Below are positions 7,401-16,513 of a stretch of 64,000 bases of DNA, piece by piece. The stretch spans positions 62,001-126,000 of the forward strand of contig NZ_JAUASW010000002.1 in NCBI RefSeq assembly GCF_030345705.1. Direction: 5' to 3'. This DNA is from Pelomonas sp. SE-A7 (GTDB taxonomy: Bacteria; Pseudomonadota; Gammaproteobacteria; Burkholderiales; Burkholderiaceae_C). The first letter of the stretch is position 1. Each line of letters begins with the position of its first letter. The position numbers were made by a program, and so were the translations under genes. The notes under the pieces were generated by a model. That model ran no database searches, was not told where the DNA came from, and saw only the letters and a list, made by a program, of their open reading frames with translations.

Positions 7401-9077
7401 TCAGACGGCGCGTACCGCGGCGCGCCAGCAGTCGCGGCCGGACTGCTTGGCTTCGTACAGGGCCATGTCGGCATGGCGGCTCAGCTCGGCCAGGCTGCGG
7501 CCCTGGCTGGGGAACCGGGCCAGGCCCACGCTGGCGCTGAGCTGGTGGCGGCGCTCGCCGAGGTGGACGGTCTCGCGTGCCGCCGTCAGCAGCCGGTTGA
7601 CCACGCTGGACACCGCCGCCTCGCCGCTGCCCGGCGCCAGCAGCAGCACGAATTCGTCGCCGCCGACGCGCGCCACCAGGTCGTCGCCGCGGATGCAGGC
7701 CTGCATGCGGCGAGCCAGCACGCGCAGCACCTCGTCGCCCTCGTGGTGGCCGAAGCTGTCGTTGACCGGCTTGAAGCGGTCCAGGTCCAGGGCCAGCAAG
7801 GTGAACGGCTGGTCGCGAGCCGCCAGCTCGGCAAAGCGCTGCTCCAGCGCACGGCGATTGGGCAGGCCGGTCAGCTCGTCGACGAAGGCGGCCTGGCTGC
7901 TGCGGTCCAGCTGCTTGATGCGCGCAGCCAGGGCCAGCGAGAAGATCAGGGTCTCCAGCGTCGCCGCCACCGGCAGGGCCAGCTCGGTCAGCGTGCTGGG
8001 TTCCAGCGCACCGGCGATGCGCAGCAGGAACAGCAGCGTGCCCAGCAGCACCGTGCCGTAGCCGATCAGGAAATAGCGTGCCGGCTCCAGGCCCTGGCGC
8101 AGCCGCAGGATGGCCACGGCAAACACCAGCGGCACGCAGAACATGGGGAAGATGGTGAGCAGCTGGGCCGAGGGTCCGTGCAGCCCGGCCAGGCGCGCCA
8201 CGAAACAGACCACGTAAAGCGCCTGCACGCCGAGCAGCACCTTGTGCAGCCGCGGCAAATGCCGCCGTGTCTGGAAGAAGGCCATGACGAAGCCGGCCAG
8301 CGCAAAGCCCCAGACGCTCGGGATCAGCACCCGGCCGGCCGAGGTCAGCCAGGCCTGGTCGCGCCAAAGCCATTGCGCGAGATGGCCATGCAGATGGACC
8401 AGGAACAGGCCCAGCGACAAGGTGGTGGCCACATACCAGCCATAGGCCCGATCGCGCAGACTCAAGGCCAGAAACAGGTTGTAGGCGCTCAGCGCCAGCA
8501 GGGCGCCATACATGGCACCTAGCAGCAGCTCGCCGATGCGCTCGTGCCGACGCAGATCATCCTCGTGCCAGAGCGCCACCGGAAAACTGGCACCGCCCGG
8601 ATCCTGGGCTCGCAGATAGAGCTCGGTGACGGCCTCGCCGTCGTCCGGCAGGCGGAAGGCAAATTGGCGCCATTCGCGTTCGCGACCCGCGGCGAATGGC
8701 ACGCGCTCGCCAGATTGCAGCTCCTGCCAACCACCATCGCCGGCACGGCGGTAGACACGCAGATCGAAAAGATTGAGCGGCTCCACCACCAGCCACCAGG
8801 CCTGGCCGCGCTCGGTCGCCGAGCGGCGCAGCTGCAGTCGCATCCAGTGGGCGGTGCCCCCCAGGCCGGCACCGGCCCGGGCCGGCTCGACGAACAGGTC
8901 GGCATGGCCCAGCACCCCGGCGGACGGACGCAGGCCACTGCCGTCGGCAAAGGCCTGCATCTGCGCATTGATCGTGTGGCCGCTCCAGCTGCGGTCCAGC
9001 GCCAGCGGCTCCGCCCCTGCCGCGACAGCGAACAGGGCCAGCAACAGCGGCAGGAACAACAGGCGTAGGCGGCACAT
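7401..9077 (-). CDS. 7TM-DISM diguanylate cyclase (GGDEF)
   Basis: The 558-residue protein begins with a signal peptide (LLFLPLLLALFAVAAGAEP), followed by a periplasmic 7TMR-DISMED2-like sensor domain to about residue 180. Seven membrane helices follow, and then a GGDEF domain. The active site is RVGGDEFVLLL. Five residues upstream is RGDD, a complete RxxD inhibitory site, so product feedback by c-di-GMP is likely. It should make c-di-GMP in response to a periplasmic cue, possibly a carbohydrate, since DISMED2 folds like a carbohydrate-binding module. No EAL domain is present. It is divergent from a histidine kinase gene with 68 nt between them. Confidence 0.9.
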   Translation of the reverse strand: MCRLRLLFLPLLLALFAVAAGAEPLALDRSWSGHTINAQMQAFADGSGLRPSAGVLGHADLFVEPARAGAGLGGTAHWMRLQLRRSATERGQAWWLVVEPLNLFDLRVYRRAGDGGWQELQSGERVPFAAGREREWRQFAFRLPDDGEAVTELYLRAQDPGGASFPVALWHEDDLRRHERIGELLLGAMYGALLALSAYNLFLALSLRDRAYGWYVATTLSLGLFLVHLHGHLAQWLWRDQAWLTSAGRVLIPSVWGFALAGFVMAFFQTRRHLPRLHKVLLGVQALYVVCFVARLAGLHGPSAQLLTIFPMFCVPLVFAVAILRLRQGLEPARYFLIGYGTVLLGTLLFLLRIAGALEPSTLTELALPVAATLETLIFSLALAARIKQLDRSSQAAFVDELTGLPNRRALEQRFAELAARDQPFTLLALDLDRFKPVNDSFGHHEGDEVLRVLARRMQACIRGDDLVARVGGDEFVLLLAPGSGEAAVSSVVNRLLTAARETVHLGERRHQLSASVGLARFPSQGRSLAELSRHADMALYEAKQSGRDCWRAAVRAV

Positions 9078-9145
9078 GGCGGACTTCGGATGCGAACGCG
9101 CAGTTTAGGCGTGCCGACCGACCGCACCCGTGCGAAAGTCGGCCC

Positions 9146-10978
9146 ATGGATGCGCCGCTGCAGCCCCCAGAGTACAACTACCTGGACAAGGGCCAGGGCT
9201 ACCGACGCTTCGTCGTCTGGCTACACCGGGCCCTGCTGCTGATCGTGCTGCTAACCCTGGTCGGTGCCCTGCTGGTCGGCTTCCAGGAATGGCCGGGCTA
9301 TGTCTACCTGGCCGCCACCGTCGGCCTGGTGCTGCTGAGCCAGTGGGTGCTGCGCCGACGCGGCCCCGAGGCCAGCACCGGCCTGCTGGCGGCTGGCCTG
9401 TGGCTGATCATCAGCCTGAGCCTGCTGCAGTTCGCCGGCATCTACGGCGTCAACCTGCTCGCCTACCCCTTCCTGGTCGGGCTGGCCGGCTGGGTGCTGG
9501 GGAAACGCTGGCTGCTGGGGATGACGGCGGTCAGCGTGTCCTGGCTGCTGATGCTGGGCCTGGGTGCACACCTGGGCTGGCTGCCGCCCACGCCACGGAC
9601 GCCGGCCCTGCTGGTGACCCTGCAGGCCCTGTCCCTGCTGGTGGTCTGCGCGGCCCTGGTCCATGCCGCCCACCGCAGCCTGGCCAGCAGCCGCGACGAG
9701 GCCCTGCGCCTGTCGGATGCGCTGTCGCAGCGGCATGCCGAGGTCCAGGCCCGCGAGCGCCAGCTGGCCCAGCTGATCGATGCCGTGCCGGCCGGCGTGG
9801 CCTCGTTCGACGGCGAGACGAGGATGCGGCGCTGCAACCCTCGCTATGCCGCGCTATACGGCAAGCGGCCCGAGCAGCTGGTCGGGCTGCGGGTCGTGGA
9901 CTTCGTCCATGAGGACGTACTGCCCCAGGTCCAGCCGCATTGGGCCAAGGCCCTGGTCGGCCAGACCGTGCGCTTCCGCCGCAGCAATCGCGATCCCTCC
10001 GACGGTTCGGTCAGTTGGCTGGACGTCAGCCTGGTGCCCGAACTGCACGAGGGCCAGGTGGTCGGCATGTTCGCCCTGCTCGTGGACGTGACGGCGCAAG
10101 TCCATGCCGAGCGCGCAGTGATGGAACTCAACGCCGGGCTGGAACAGCGGGTCGAGCAGCGCAGCGCCGAGCTGGCCGAGGCAAACGAAAGACTGGAGCA
10201 GACCCAGCGCGAGCTGCAGGAGGCGCAGTCGCGCGCCACGCTGTCGGTGCTGGTGGCCAAGATGTCGCATGAGCTGGCCTCGCCGGTGGGCAACAGCCGC
10301 CTGCTGGCCGACACCTTTCTGCACTGGATACGCGACTTCGAGCAGGAGCTGGACCAGGGCCAGGTGCGCCGCTCCTCGCTGAACAAGCTGCTGGCCGACC
10401 TGCGCAGCGGCGCGGTGCAGATGCAGCTCAACCTGGCCGGCGCCGACTCGCTGATGCGCGACTTCAAGCAGCTCTCGGCCGACCAGGCCAGCGGCCAGCG
10501 GCGCCGCTTCGATCTCGCAACGCTGGTCGGCGAGGTGATGGCCTCGCTGGGCCCGGCGCTGCGCCGCTCCGGCCACCGCGTGCGCCTGGACCTGCCCGAG
10601 GGCGTGGCCATGGACAGCCTGCCCGGTCCGCTGGGACAGGTGCTGATCAACTTGGTCAACAACGCACTGATCCATGCCTTCGAGGGCCGCAGTCACGGCG
10701 AGATCCTGATCTCGGCCCAGCTGCTGGACGGGCCGGACCAGGGCCGGGTCGAGCTGCGCGTGGCCGACAACGGCAAGGGCATCGCGGCCGAGGCCCTGCC
10801 CGAGCTGTTCAAGCCCTTCTACAGCACCAAGATAGGCCAGGGCGGCAGCGGTCTGGGCCTGCCCATCGTCGAGGACATCGTCTGCAAGCGCCTGGGCGGC
10901 AGCATCTCGGTCAGCAGCGAACCGGGGCGCGGCAGCTGCTTCACGCTGAGGCTGCCGCTGCGACTTTTGGAAGCCTGA
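9146..10978 (+). CDS. Membrane PAS sensor histidine kinase
   Basis: The 610-residue protein has six or so membrane helices (residues ~28-175), then a PAS domain (LIDAVPAGVASFDGETRMRR onward, ~residues 205-320). A coiled coil follows (ELNAGLEQRVEQRSAELAEA), then a HisKA region with the phospho-acceptor His in MSHELASPVGNS (about residue 375). The HATPase domain shows an N box (LVNNALIHA), G1 (VADNGKGI) and G2 (GQGGSGLGLPIV). No receiver domain and no adjacent response regulator are present, so its partner is elsewhere. It shares the unusual HEL-x-(S/T)P-(V/I)GN phospho-box and the PGPLGQV element with the kinase at 33302-34762. Confidence 0.9.
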   Translation: MDAPLQPPEYNYLDKGQGYRRFVVWLHRALLLIVLLTLVGALLVGFQEWPGYVYLAATVGLVLLSQWVLRRRGPEASTGLLAAGLWLIISLSLLQFAGIYGVNLLAYPFLVGLAGWVLGKRWLLGMTAVSVSWLLMLGLGAHLGWLPPTPRTPALLVTLQALSLLVVCAALVHAAHRSLASSRDEALRLSDALSQRHAEVQARERQLAQLIDAVPAGVASFDGETRMRRCNPRYAALYGKRPEQLVGLRVVDFVHEDVLPQVQPHWAKALVGQTVRFRRSNRDPSDGSVSWLDVSLVPELHEGQVVGMFALLVDVTAQVHAERAVMELNAGLEQRVEQRSAELAEANERLEQTQRELQEAQSRATLSVLVAKMSHELASPVGNSRLLADTFLHWIRDFEQELDQGQVRRSSLNKLLADLRSGAVQMQLNLAGADSLMRDFKQLSADQASGQRRRFDLATLVGEVMASLGPALRRSGHRVRLDLPEGVAMDSLPGPLGQVLINLVNNALIHAFEGRSHGEILISAQLLDGPDQGRVELRVADNGKGIAAEALPELFKPFYSTKIGQGGSGLGLPIVEDIVCKRLGGSISVSSEPGRGSCFTLRLPLRLLEA

Positions 10979-11041
10979 AGCTTGAGCCGCTACAGTGCGG
11001 CGCAGCGGCGGAAACAGCCGTAACCCGGAGGAGAGAAGACC

Positions 11042-11695
11042 TTGACCCTAGCCAGCCCCTGGCCGCAGCCATCTCGCTGGAAGCGGTTGCCGGCCCTGCT
11101 GATCGCATTGGCGATCCCGGCCGGCATCGTGGCAACCATGCTGCGCGAATGGCGGACCCTGCCGCTGGAACCATCGAAGCGCATCAGCAGCAGCATTCCG
11201 GTCCACTTCGTGCCGATACGGCACTACGACGACTTTCCAGTCCCCAAAAGGCCGGCCAAGCAAGCTTCGACGAACCCGAGCCAGCCGCGTGAGGCCGAGG
11301 TCCAGGCCGTGCCGTCGGGCGAGGTGACGACCGCGCCGACCGTCCAGGCCGAGACACCGCGCAGCGAGGCGCCGACCCCACCAGCGCCGCTGCGCCTGGG
11401 CCTGCCCAGCGCGCCCCGGGCCGCCTCGGCACCGCCGCGCGACTCCATGCTGGCCCAGATGCTCAACGACCCGCGCAGCAACACGCGGCGTGCCGCCACC
11501 GCCGAGGCCGCCGTGGCCGACACGGTGGGCAACCCGGTGGCCGAGGAAACCCAGATCGCCGAGGGCCATCGACTCATCAAGAAGAACGGCATCTGCACCG
11601 AGCTGCGCGACCTGGTCCAGCGCCAGCATCTGGATCCATACAACAAGAACCTGATGCCGCTGCCGGCGCTCTCGCGCAGCTACCGCTGCAAGTAG
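11042..11695 (+). CDS. Hypothetical membrane-anchored, Pro/Ala-rich protein (TTG start)
   Basis: A 217-residue protein with one N-terminal hydrophobic segment (LPALLIALAIPAGIVATML). A long low-complexity linker rich in Pro, Ala, Thr and Arg (residues ~65-150) follows. The compact C-terminal part contains two cysteines (NGICTEL and the end SYRCK), which may form a disulfide in the periplasm. I do not recognise the family. The start codon is TTG: a strong Shine-Dalgarno sequence (GGAGGAGAG, 11026-11034) sits 7 nt before it, and no ATG is suitably placed. It follows the histidine kinase by 63 nt on the same strand and may share its transcript. Confidence 0.65.
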   Translation: MTLASPWPQPSRWKRLPALLIALAIPAGIVATMLREWRTLPLEPSKRISSSIPVHFVPIRHYDDFPVPKRPAKQASTNPSQPREAEVQAVPSGEVTTAPTVQAETPRSEAPTPPAPLRLGLPSAPRAASAPPRDSMLAQMLNDPRSNTRRAATAEAAVADTVGNPVAEETQIAEGHRLIKKNGICTELRDLVQRQHLDPYNKNLMPLPALSRSYRCK

Positions 11696-11708
11696 TCCGG
11701 ACGCGGCT

Positions 11709-13436
11709 TCAGCCGGCGCGGGCGCGCGCCTCTTCCTGCAGCCGCAGCACGCGGCGCTGCACCTTGCCGGTGGTGGTCATGGGCAGGCTGGCGATGAACT
11801 CGATTTCCTTGGGGTATTCGTAGGGCGCCAGCCGGCCGCGCACATGGGCCTGCAATTGCTCGACCAGCCGGGCATTGCCCTTGTGGCCCGGCGCCAGCAC
11901 CACATAGGCCTTGACCACGGCGCCGCGCTCGGCATCGGGCTTGGGCACGACGGCGGCATTGGCCACGGCCGCATGCTTGACCAGGCAGTTCTCGATCTCG
12001 CTGGGGCCTATGCGATAGCCGGCGGCCTTGAACATGTCGTCGCTGCGGCCCTGGTACCAGAGGTAGCCGTCCTCGTCCATGCTGGCCATGTCGCCGGTGC
12101 GGCACCAGCTGTCCGCCATGTCGCCGGTGAACTTGTCGGCCGTGGCCTCGGGCCGGTTCCAGTAGCCCAGGAAGAACACCGGGTCCGGGTCGCCGTGGAC
12201 ATCGCGGCGGTGCACGGCCACATCGCCCGCCACGCCCGGGGGGCAGGTCTTGCCTTGCTCGTCGATCACCGCCACGCGATGGCCCGGATAGGCCCGGCCC
12301 ATGCTGCCGGCGCGGGCCGGCCAGAGCCGGTTGCAGTTGCCGACCACGTAGTTGATCTCGGTCTGGCCGAACATCTCGTTGACCGTGAGGCCCAGCTCGG
12401 CCTCACACCAGGCGAAGACCGCGTCGCCCACCGCCTCGCCGGCGCTCATCACCGCCTCCAGCTTCAAGGCGTGCTGCTGGCGCGGATGGGGCACGGCCTT
12501 CATCATTGCCTTGAGCGCGGTGGGGAACAGAAAGCTGTGGGTCACGCCGTGATGCGCCATCAGCTCGAAGGCGCGCTGCGGATCGAAGCGGCCCTGGTAG
12601 GCCACGATGGGCCGGCCGAAATACAGCGTGGGCAGCAAGGCATCCATCAGGCCGCCGGTCCAGGCCCAGTCGGCCGGGCTCCAGAACACCGCCTGCGAGG
12701 GCTTGCTGCTGTCGAAGGGGTCGAAGCCGAACCAGTTCTGGCTGGCGACGAAACCGCTGAGATTGCCTATCAGCGCGCGCTGCGGAATCAGGGCGCCCTT
12801 GGCCGGGCCTGTCGTGCCGCTGGTGTAGATCAGGACAGCGGCATCGTCGGCCGACAGGCGCTCAGGCAAGAAGCGCGCATCCTCGGCCTGCAGGGCCGCC
12901 ATCCAGCCGACCTCGTGTTCGAGCGGCGCGCAGTCGCCGACCACGATCAGGCATTGGAGCTGCGGGCATTGCGGCCGCACCGAGCGCACCGCCTGCAGCG
13001 CACCGCACTCGACCAGGGCCAGCACGGCGCCACTGTCCTGAAGGCGATATTCCATCGCCTCGGGACCGAACAGCATGGACAACGGCATGGCCACCGCACC
13101 CAGCTGGTTGATGGCGATATGGGCCACGGCGGTTTCGAAGCGCTGCGGCAGCACGATGGCCACGCGGTCCCCGCGCTTCACGCCCTGGTGGCGCAGCACG
13201 TTGGAAAGACGGTTGGCGGCGCGTTGCAGCTGGCCGTAGCTGTAGTGGGCGCGGCAGCCGCTGTCGCTCTCGAACAGCACGGCCGGCGCATCGGGCGTCT
13301 CATGGGCCCAGCGGCCACAGCAGGCCTCGGCAATGCTGAAGTCCTCGGGCACGGACCAGCGGAACGCGCGATGGATCTCGGCGTAGCGGTCGGCTGCTTG
13401 TTCTACCGGCTCCGGCCTGACTTGGCCCATTCCCAA
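11709..13436 (-). CDS. AMP-dependent acyl-CoA synthetase
   Basis: The 575-residue enzyme of the ANL superfamily activates a carboxylic acid to its acyl-AMP and then acyl-CoA. The phosphate-binding loop YTSGTTGPAKGAL, the A5 motif (NEMFGQTE), the A7 aspartate (SWCRTGDMASMDEDGY), the hinge YQGRSDDMFKAAGYRIGP and the catalytic lysine of A10 (TTTGKVQRR) are all present. The pattern resembles medium-chain or acetyl-like acyl-CoA synthetases of the proteobacterial AcsM type; the exact acid is not predictable. It is monocistronic, convergent with the preceding hypothetical gene. Confidence 0.88.
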   Translation of the reverse strand: MGMGQVRPEPVEQAADRYAEIHRAFRWSVPEDFSIAEACCGRWAHETPDAPAVLFESDSGCRAHYSYGQLQRAANRLSNVLRHQGVKRGDRVAIVLPQRFETAVAHIAINQLGAVAMPLSMLFGPEAMEYRLQDSGAVLALVECGALQAVRSVRPQCPQLQCLIVVGDCAPLEHEVGWMAALQAEDARFLPERLSADDAAVLIYTSGTTGPAKGALIPQRALIGNLSGFVASQNWFGFDPFDSSKPSQAVFWSPADWAWTGGLMDALLPTLYFGRPIVAYQGRFDPQRAFELMAHHGVTHSFLFPTALKAMMKAVPHPRQQHALKLEAVMSAGEAVGDAVFAWCEAELGLTVNEMFGQTEINYVVGNCNRLWPARAGSMGRAYPGHRVAVIDEQGKTCPPGVAGDVAVHRRDVHGDPDPVFFLGYWNRPEATADKFTGDMADSWCRTGDMASMDEDGYLWYQGRSDDMFKAAGYRIGPSEIENCLVKHAAVANAAVVPKPDAERGAVVKAYVVLAPGHKGNARLVEQLQAHVRGRLAPYEYPKEIEFIASLPMTTTGKVQRRVLRLQEEARARAG

Positions 13437-13534
13437 CCCCCCTCTGCTTATTGCGCAAAAGAAGCGAGGGGCAGAGGGTAGCCAGCGGCGGCGGCCAGCG
13501 GCCTATGGATTTCCCGCACATAAACTCGGCCGCC

Positions 13535-13888
13535 ATGAGCATTCGCCTGATCCACAACCCCGGCTGTTCCAAGTCGCGCGCTGCGCTGGCCCTGCTCGAA
13601 CAGCAAGGCCTGCCATTCGAGACCATCGACTACCTGGCCAGCCCCCTGACGCTGGACGAACTGCGCGACTTGCAGCGGCAACTGGATCTGCCGGCCCGCG
13701 CGCTGTTGCGTGAGTCCGAGGATGACTTTGCGCGACTGGGCCTGGCCGACCCGACACTGTGTGAGGAGCAACTGCTCACTGCCCTGGCCAGCCATCCGCC
13801 ATTGCTGCAGCGCCCCATCGTCCTGTGCGGCGACCGGGCGCTGATCGCACGACCACCCGAACTGCTGCTGGCCTTTCTCGCCGCCTGA
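13535..13888 (+). CDS. ArsC/Spx-family arsenate reductase-like protein
   Basis: A 117-residue thioredoxin-fold protein with HNPGCSKSRAALALLEQ at the N-terminus, the single-cysteine catalytic motif of glutaredoxin-coupled ArsC. The later RESEDDFARLGLADP and LLQRPIVLCGDRALIARPP segments include the arsenate-contacting arginines of this family. It would reduce arsenate to arsenite with glutathione, although many chromosomal members are YffB-like and not involved in arsenic resistance. No arsR or arsB is nearby, so an arsenic role is unproven. ATG 13535 was chosen because it starts directly before the first beta strand (SIRLIHNP). Confidence 0.8.
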   Translation: MSIRLIHNPGCSKSRAALALLEQQGLPFETIDYLASPLTLDELRDLQRQLDLPARALLRESEDDFARLGLADPTLCEEQLLTALASHPPLLQRPIVLCGDRALIARPPELLLAFLAA

Positions 13889-13925
13889 GCCATCCCTCCA
13901 TCCGTTCCCGGAGATGCCGTCCGCC

Positions 13926-15959
13926 ATGCAAGCTCGCTACCGCCTCGCTCCCCTGCTGGTCCTGATGCTGGGCCTGGCCCAGGCGGCCGACCGCCATGTG
14001 CCGACCATCGACGAGCTGCTGCAGCTCAAGAGCCTGTCCGGCGGCACGCAGATCTCGCCCGACGGCCGTTACGTGGCCTATGCGATCAGCCAGGCGGACT
14101 TCAAGCAGGACGCCTTCGTCACCTCGATCTGGCTGGCCGACACCCGCGACGGCACGAGCCGCCAGCTGACTCAGGGAACCAAGTCGGCCCATGGGCCGCA
14201 GTGGTCGCCCGACGGCCGCTACCTGGCTTTCCTCAGCAACCGGGCCGAGGACAAGGAACAGCTGTTTGCGATACGGCCCGATGGCGGCGAGGCGGTGCAG
14301 CTGAGCAAGTCCGAGACCTCCTTGCGCGCCTTTGCCTGGTCGCCCGATGGCAAGGCCATCGCCTACACGGCCAACGAGGCGCCAAGCCAGGCCAGCAAGG
14401 ACCGCAAGGCCCATTTCGCCGACTACGAGGTGGTGCGCAAGGAGACCCAGCCCGCCCAGCTGTGGACATTGGAAACTGCCGAAGCGCTCAACGCGCCGCA
14501 GGCCGGCAAGCAGCGTACCCACAACCCCAGACTCAGCATCGAGGGCTTCAGCTGGTCGCCGGACGGTCGCCAGATCGCCTTCAGCGGCGCCGCGTCGCCC
14601 GAGCCGCGCCACCTGGCCACCAGCGACATCTACCGCCTGGTGCTGGCCGACAACAGCGTCGAGCCCGTGGTCCGGCAGCCGGGCCCCGACCAGAACCCGC
14701 AGTGGAGCCCGGACGGCCAGCAGATCGTCTTCGTCAGCGCCATGGGCCAGACCGATTTCTTCGCCCTGAACCTGCGCCTGGCCGTGGTGCCGGCCGAGGG
14801 CGGCATGGCGCCGCGGTCGATCAGCAATGCCTTCGACGAGAACCCCTCGCTGATCGCCTGGAAGGCCGACGGCGTCTACTTCAATGCGCTGCAGCGCACG
14901 GCCAGCCACCTGTTCCGGGCTGACCCGGCGAACGGACGCATTGCCCGCGTCACCGCGCCCGACAGCCTGATGGCCAGCTCGTTCTCGCTGACACCGGACG
15001 GCAAGCGCATTGCCTTTGCAGCGCCCTCGCCCACCAGCCTGTCGGAAGTCTTCGTCAGCGATGCCGCCAGCTTCGCGCCCAAGGCTGTTACCCAGCTGAC
15101 CGAGCAGACCCGCGACTTCCTCATGGCCAGCCGCGAGCTGGTCCGCTGGAAAAGCCAGGACGGCACCGAGATCGAGGGCGTGCTGATCAAGCCGGCCGAC
15201 TTCGATGCAGGGAAGAAATACCCGCTGCTGACCATCATCCACGGCGGACCGACCGGCATTGACCGGCCGACGCTGCTGGACACGCGCTACTACCCGGCCG
15301 ACCTCTTCGCGGCCCGCGGCGCCCTGCTGCTCAAGGTCAACTACCGCGGCAGCGCCGGCTATGGCGAAAAGTTCCGCCGGCTGAACGAACGCAACCTGGG
15401 CGTGGGCGATGCCTGGGATGTGGTCTCGGGCGTGGACCATCTGGTGGCACAGGGCCTGGTGGACAAGCACCGCGTGGCCAGCATGGGCTGGAGCCAGGGC
15501 GGCTTCATCTCGGCCTTCCTGGGCACGGCCACGCAGCGCTTCGTCGCGGTGTCCATGGGCGCCGGCATCTCGGACTGGGCGACCTACTACTACAACACCG
15601 ACATACCGCAGTTCACTCGCAACTACCTGGGCGCCACGCCGGTGCAGGACCCGGCGGTCTATGCCAGGACCTCACCGTTCGGCTACATGAAGCAGGCCCG
15701 CACGCCGACGCTGATCCAGCACGGCGAGCTGGACAAGCGCGTGCCCATCGCCAACGCCTACCAGCTGCGCCAGGCGCTGGAGGACCAGGACGTGCCGGTG
15801 GAGATGATCGTCTACAAGGGCTTCGGCCACGGCATCACCAAACCCAAGTCGGCGCGGGCCCAGATGCAGCACAACCTGGACTGGTTCGCGCACTGGATCT
15901 TCAAGGACCCGCTGCCCGACTTCGCCGCGCCCAGCGTGCCCAAGGCCAAGAAGGATTGA
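13926..15959 (+). CDS. Secreted prolyl oligopeptidase family (S9) peptidase
   Basis: The protein of about 677 residues has a signal peptide (YRLAPLLVLMLGLAQAA), an N-terminal beta-propeller built from TolB/PD40-like repeats (ISPDGRYVAYA, WSPDGRYLAFL, WSPDGKAIAYT, WSPDGRQIAFS), and a C-terminal alpha/beta-hydrolase domain. The nucleophile is in GWSQGGFIS, the acid is likely in HGELDKRVP, and the histidine in GFGHGITKP. It should cleave short peptides in the periplasm. Two in-frame ATGs exist (13914 and 13926); the GGAG at 13910-13913 abuts the first, so the second was preferred, with moderate confidence. Confidence 0.88.
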   Translation: MQARYRLAPLLVLMLGLAQAADRHVPTIDELLQLKSLSGGTQISPDGRYVAYAISQADFKQDAFVTSIWLADTRDGTSRQLTQGTKSAHGPQWSPDGRYLAFLSNRAEDKEQLFAIRPDGGEAVQLSKSETSLRAFAWSPDGKAIAYTANEAPSQASKDRKAHFADYEVVRKETQPAQLWTLETAEALNAPQAGKQRTHNPRLSIEGFSWSPDGRQIAFSGAASPEPRHLATSDIYRLVLADNSVEPVVRQPGPDQNPQWSPDGQQIVFVSAMGQTDFFALNLRLAVVPAEGGMAPRSISNAFDENPSLIAWKADGVYFNALQRTASHLFRADPANGRIARVTAPDSLMASSFSLTPDGKRIAFAAPSPTSLSEVFVSDAASFAPKAVTQLTEQTRDFLMASRELVRWKSQDGTEIEGVLIKPADFDAGKKYPLLTIIHGGPTGIDRPTLLDTRYYPADLFAARGALLLKVNYRGSAGYGEKFRRLNERNLGVGDAWDVVSGVDHLVAQGLVDKHRVASMGWSQGGFISAFLGTATQRFVAVSMGAGISDWATYYYNTDIPQFTRNYLGATPVQDPAVYARTSPFGYMKQARTPTLIQHGELDKRVPIANAYQLRQALEDQDVPVEMIVYKGFGHGITKPKSARAQMQHNLDWFAHWIFKDPLPDFAAPSVPKAKKD

Positions 15960-15962
15960 AAC

Positions 15963-16457
15963 TCAGCGCTTGTAGGCCTGCAGCGCCGGACCGGCGATGC
16001 GGCAGACGCGCCAGTCGTCCATCAGCACCGCGCCCATCTTCTTGTAGAACTCGATGGCGTTGACGTTCCAGTCCAGCACGCTCCATTCGAAGCGGCCGTA
16101 GTCGCGCGCCACGGCGGTCTCGGCCAGGCGGGTCAGCAGGGCCTTGCCCAGGCCGCTGCCGCGGTGCTGGGGCTGGACGTACAGGTCTTCCAGGTACAGG
16201 CCCGGCTTGGCCAGGAAGGTGGAGAAATTGGTGAAGAACAGGGCGAAGGCGATCAGCTCGCCCTGCGTCCCCTCGGCCACCAGGCATTCGACCACCGGCC
16301 TGGCGCCGAACAGGTGCGGATGCAGGGTCTCGGGCGTGGCCTGGGCCAGGTGGCCCAGCTTCTCGAAATCGGCCAGCTCCTGGATCAGGCCGACGATGGC
16401 CGGCACATCGGAGGGGCGGGCTTCGCGGATGCGATGGTCATGGTTCATGGCCGGCAT
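15963..16457 (-). CDS. GNAT family N-acetyltransferase
   Basis: A 164-residue GNAT protein: REARPSDVPAIVGLIQELADFE is the typical N-terminal start of diamine/spermidine acetyltransferase-like members. LYLEDLYVQPQHRGSGLGKALL is the acetyl-CoA binding motif A (Q/R-x-x-G-x-G/A), and LDWNVNAIEFYKKMGA is motif B. It is probably cytoplasmic and acetylates a small amine or amino acid, but the substrate cannot be deduced. It is convergent with the S9 peptidase (3 nt gap). A second in-frame ATG 9 nt downstream (MNHDHR) is an equally possible start. Confidence 0.85.
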   Translation of the reverse strand: MPAMNHDHRIREARPSDVPAIVGLIQELADFEKLGHLAQATPETLHPHLFGARPVVECLVAEGTQGELIAFALFFTNFSTFLAKPGLYLEDLYVQPQHRGSGLGKALLTRLAETAVARDYGRFEWSVLDWNVNAIEFYKKMGAVLMDDWRVCRIAGPALQAYKR

Positions 16458-16513
16458 TGTCGCTGTCGCCCCGCCGACAGCAGGGCCGCGGCAGAGCGCC
16501 TACATTGAGGCCC

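Noticed and set aside
13535..13888. Arsenic resistance operon
   Set aside because: Only an ArsC-like protein is present; no arsR, arsB or acr3 gene is near.
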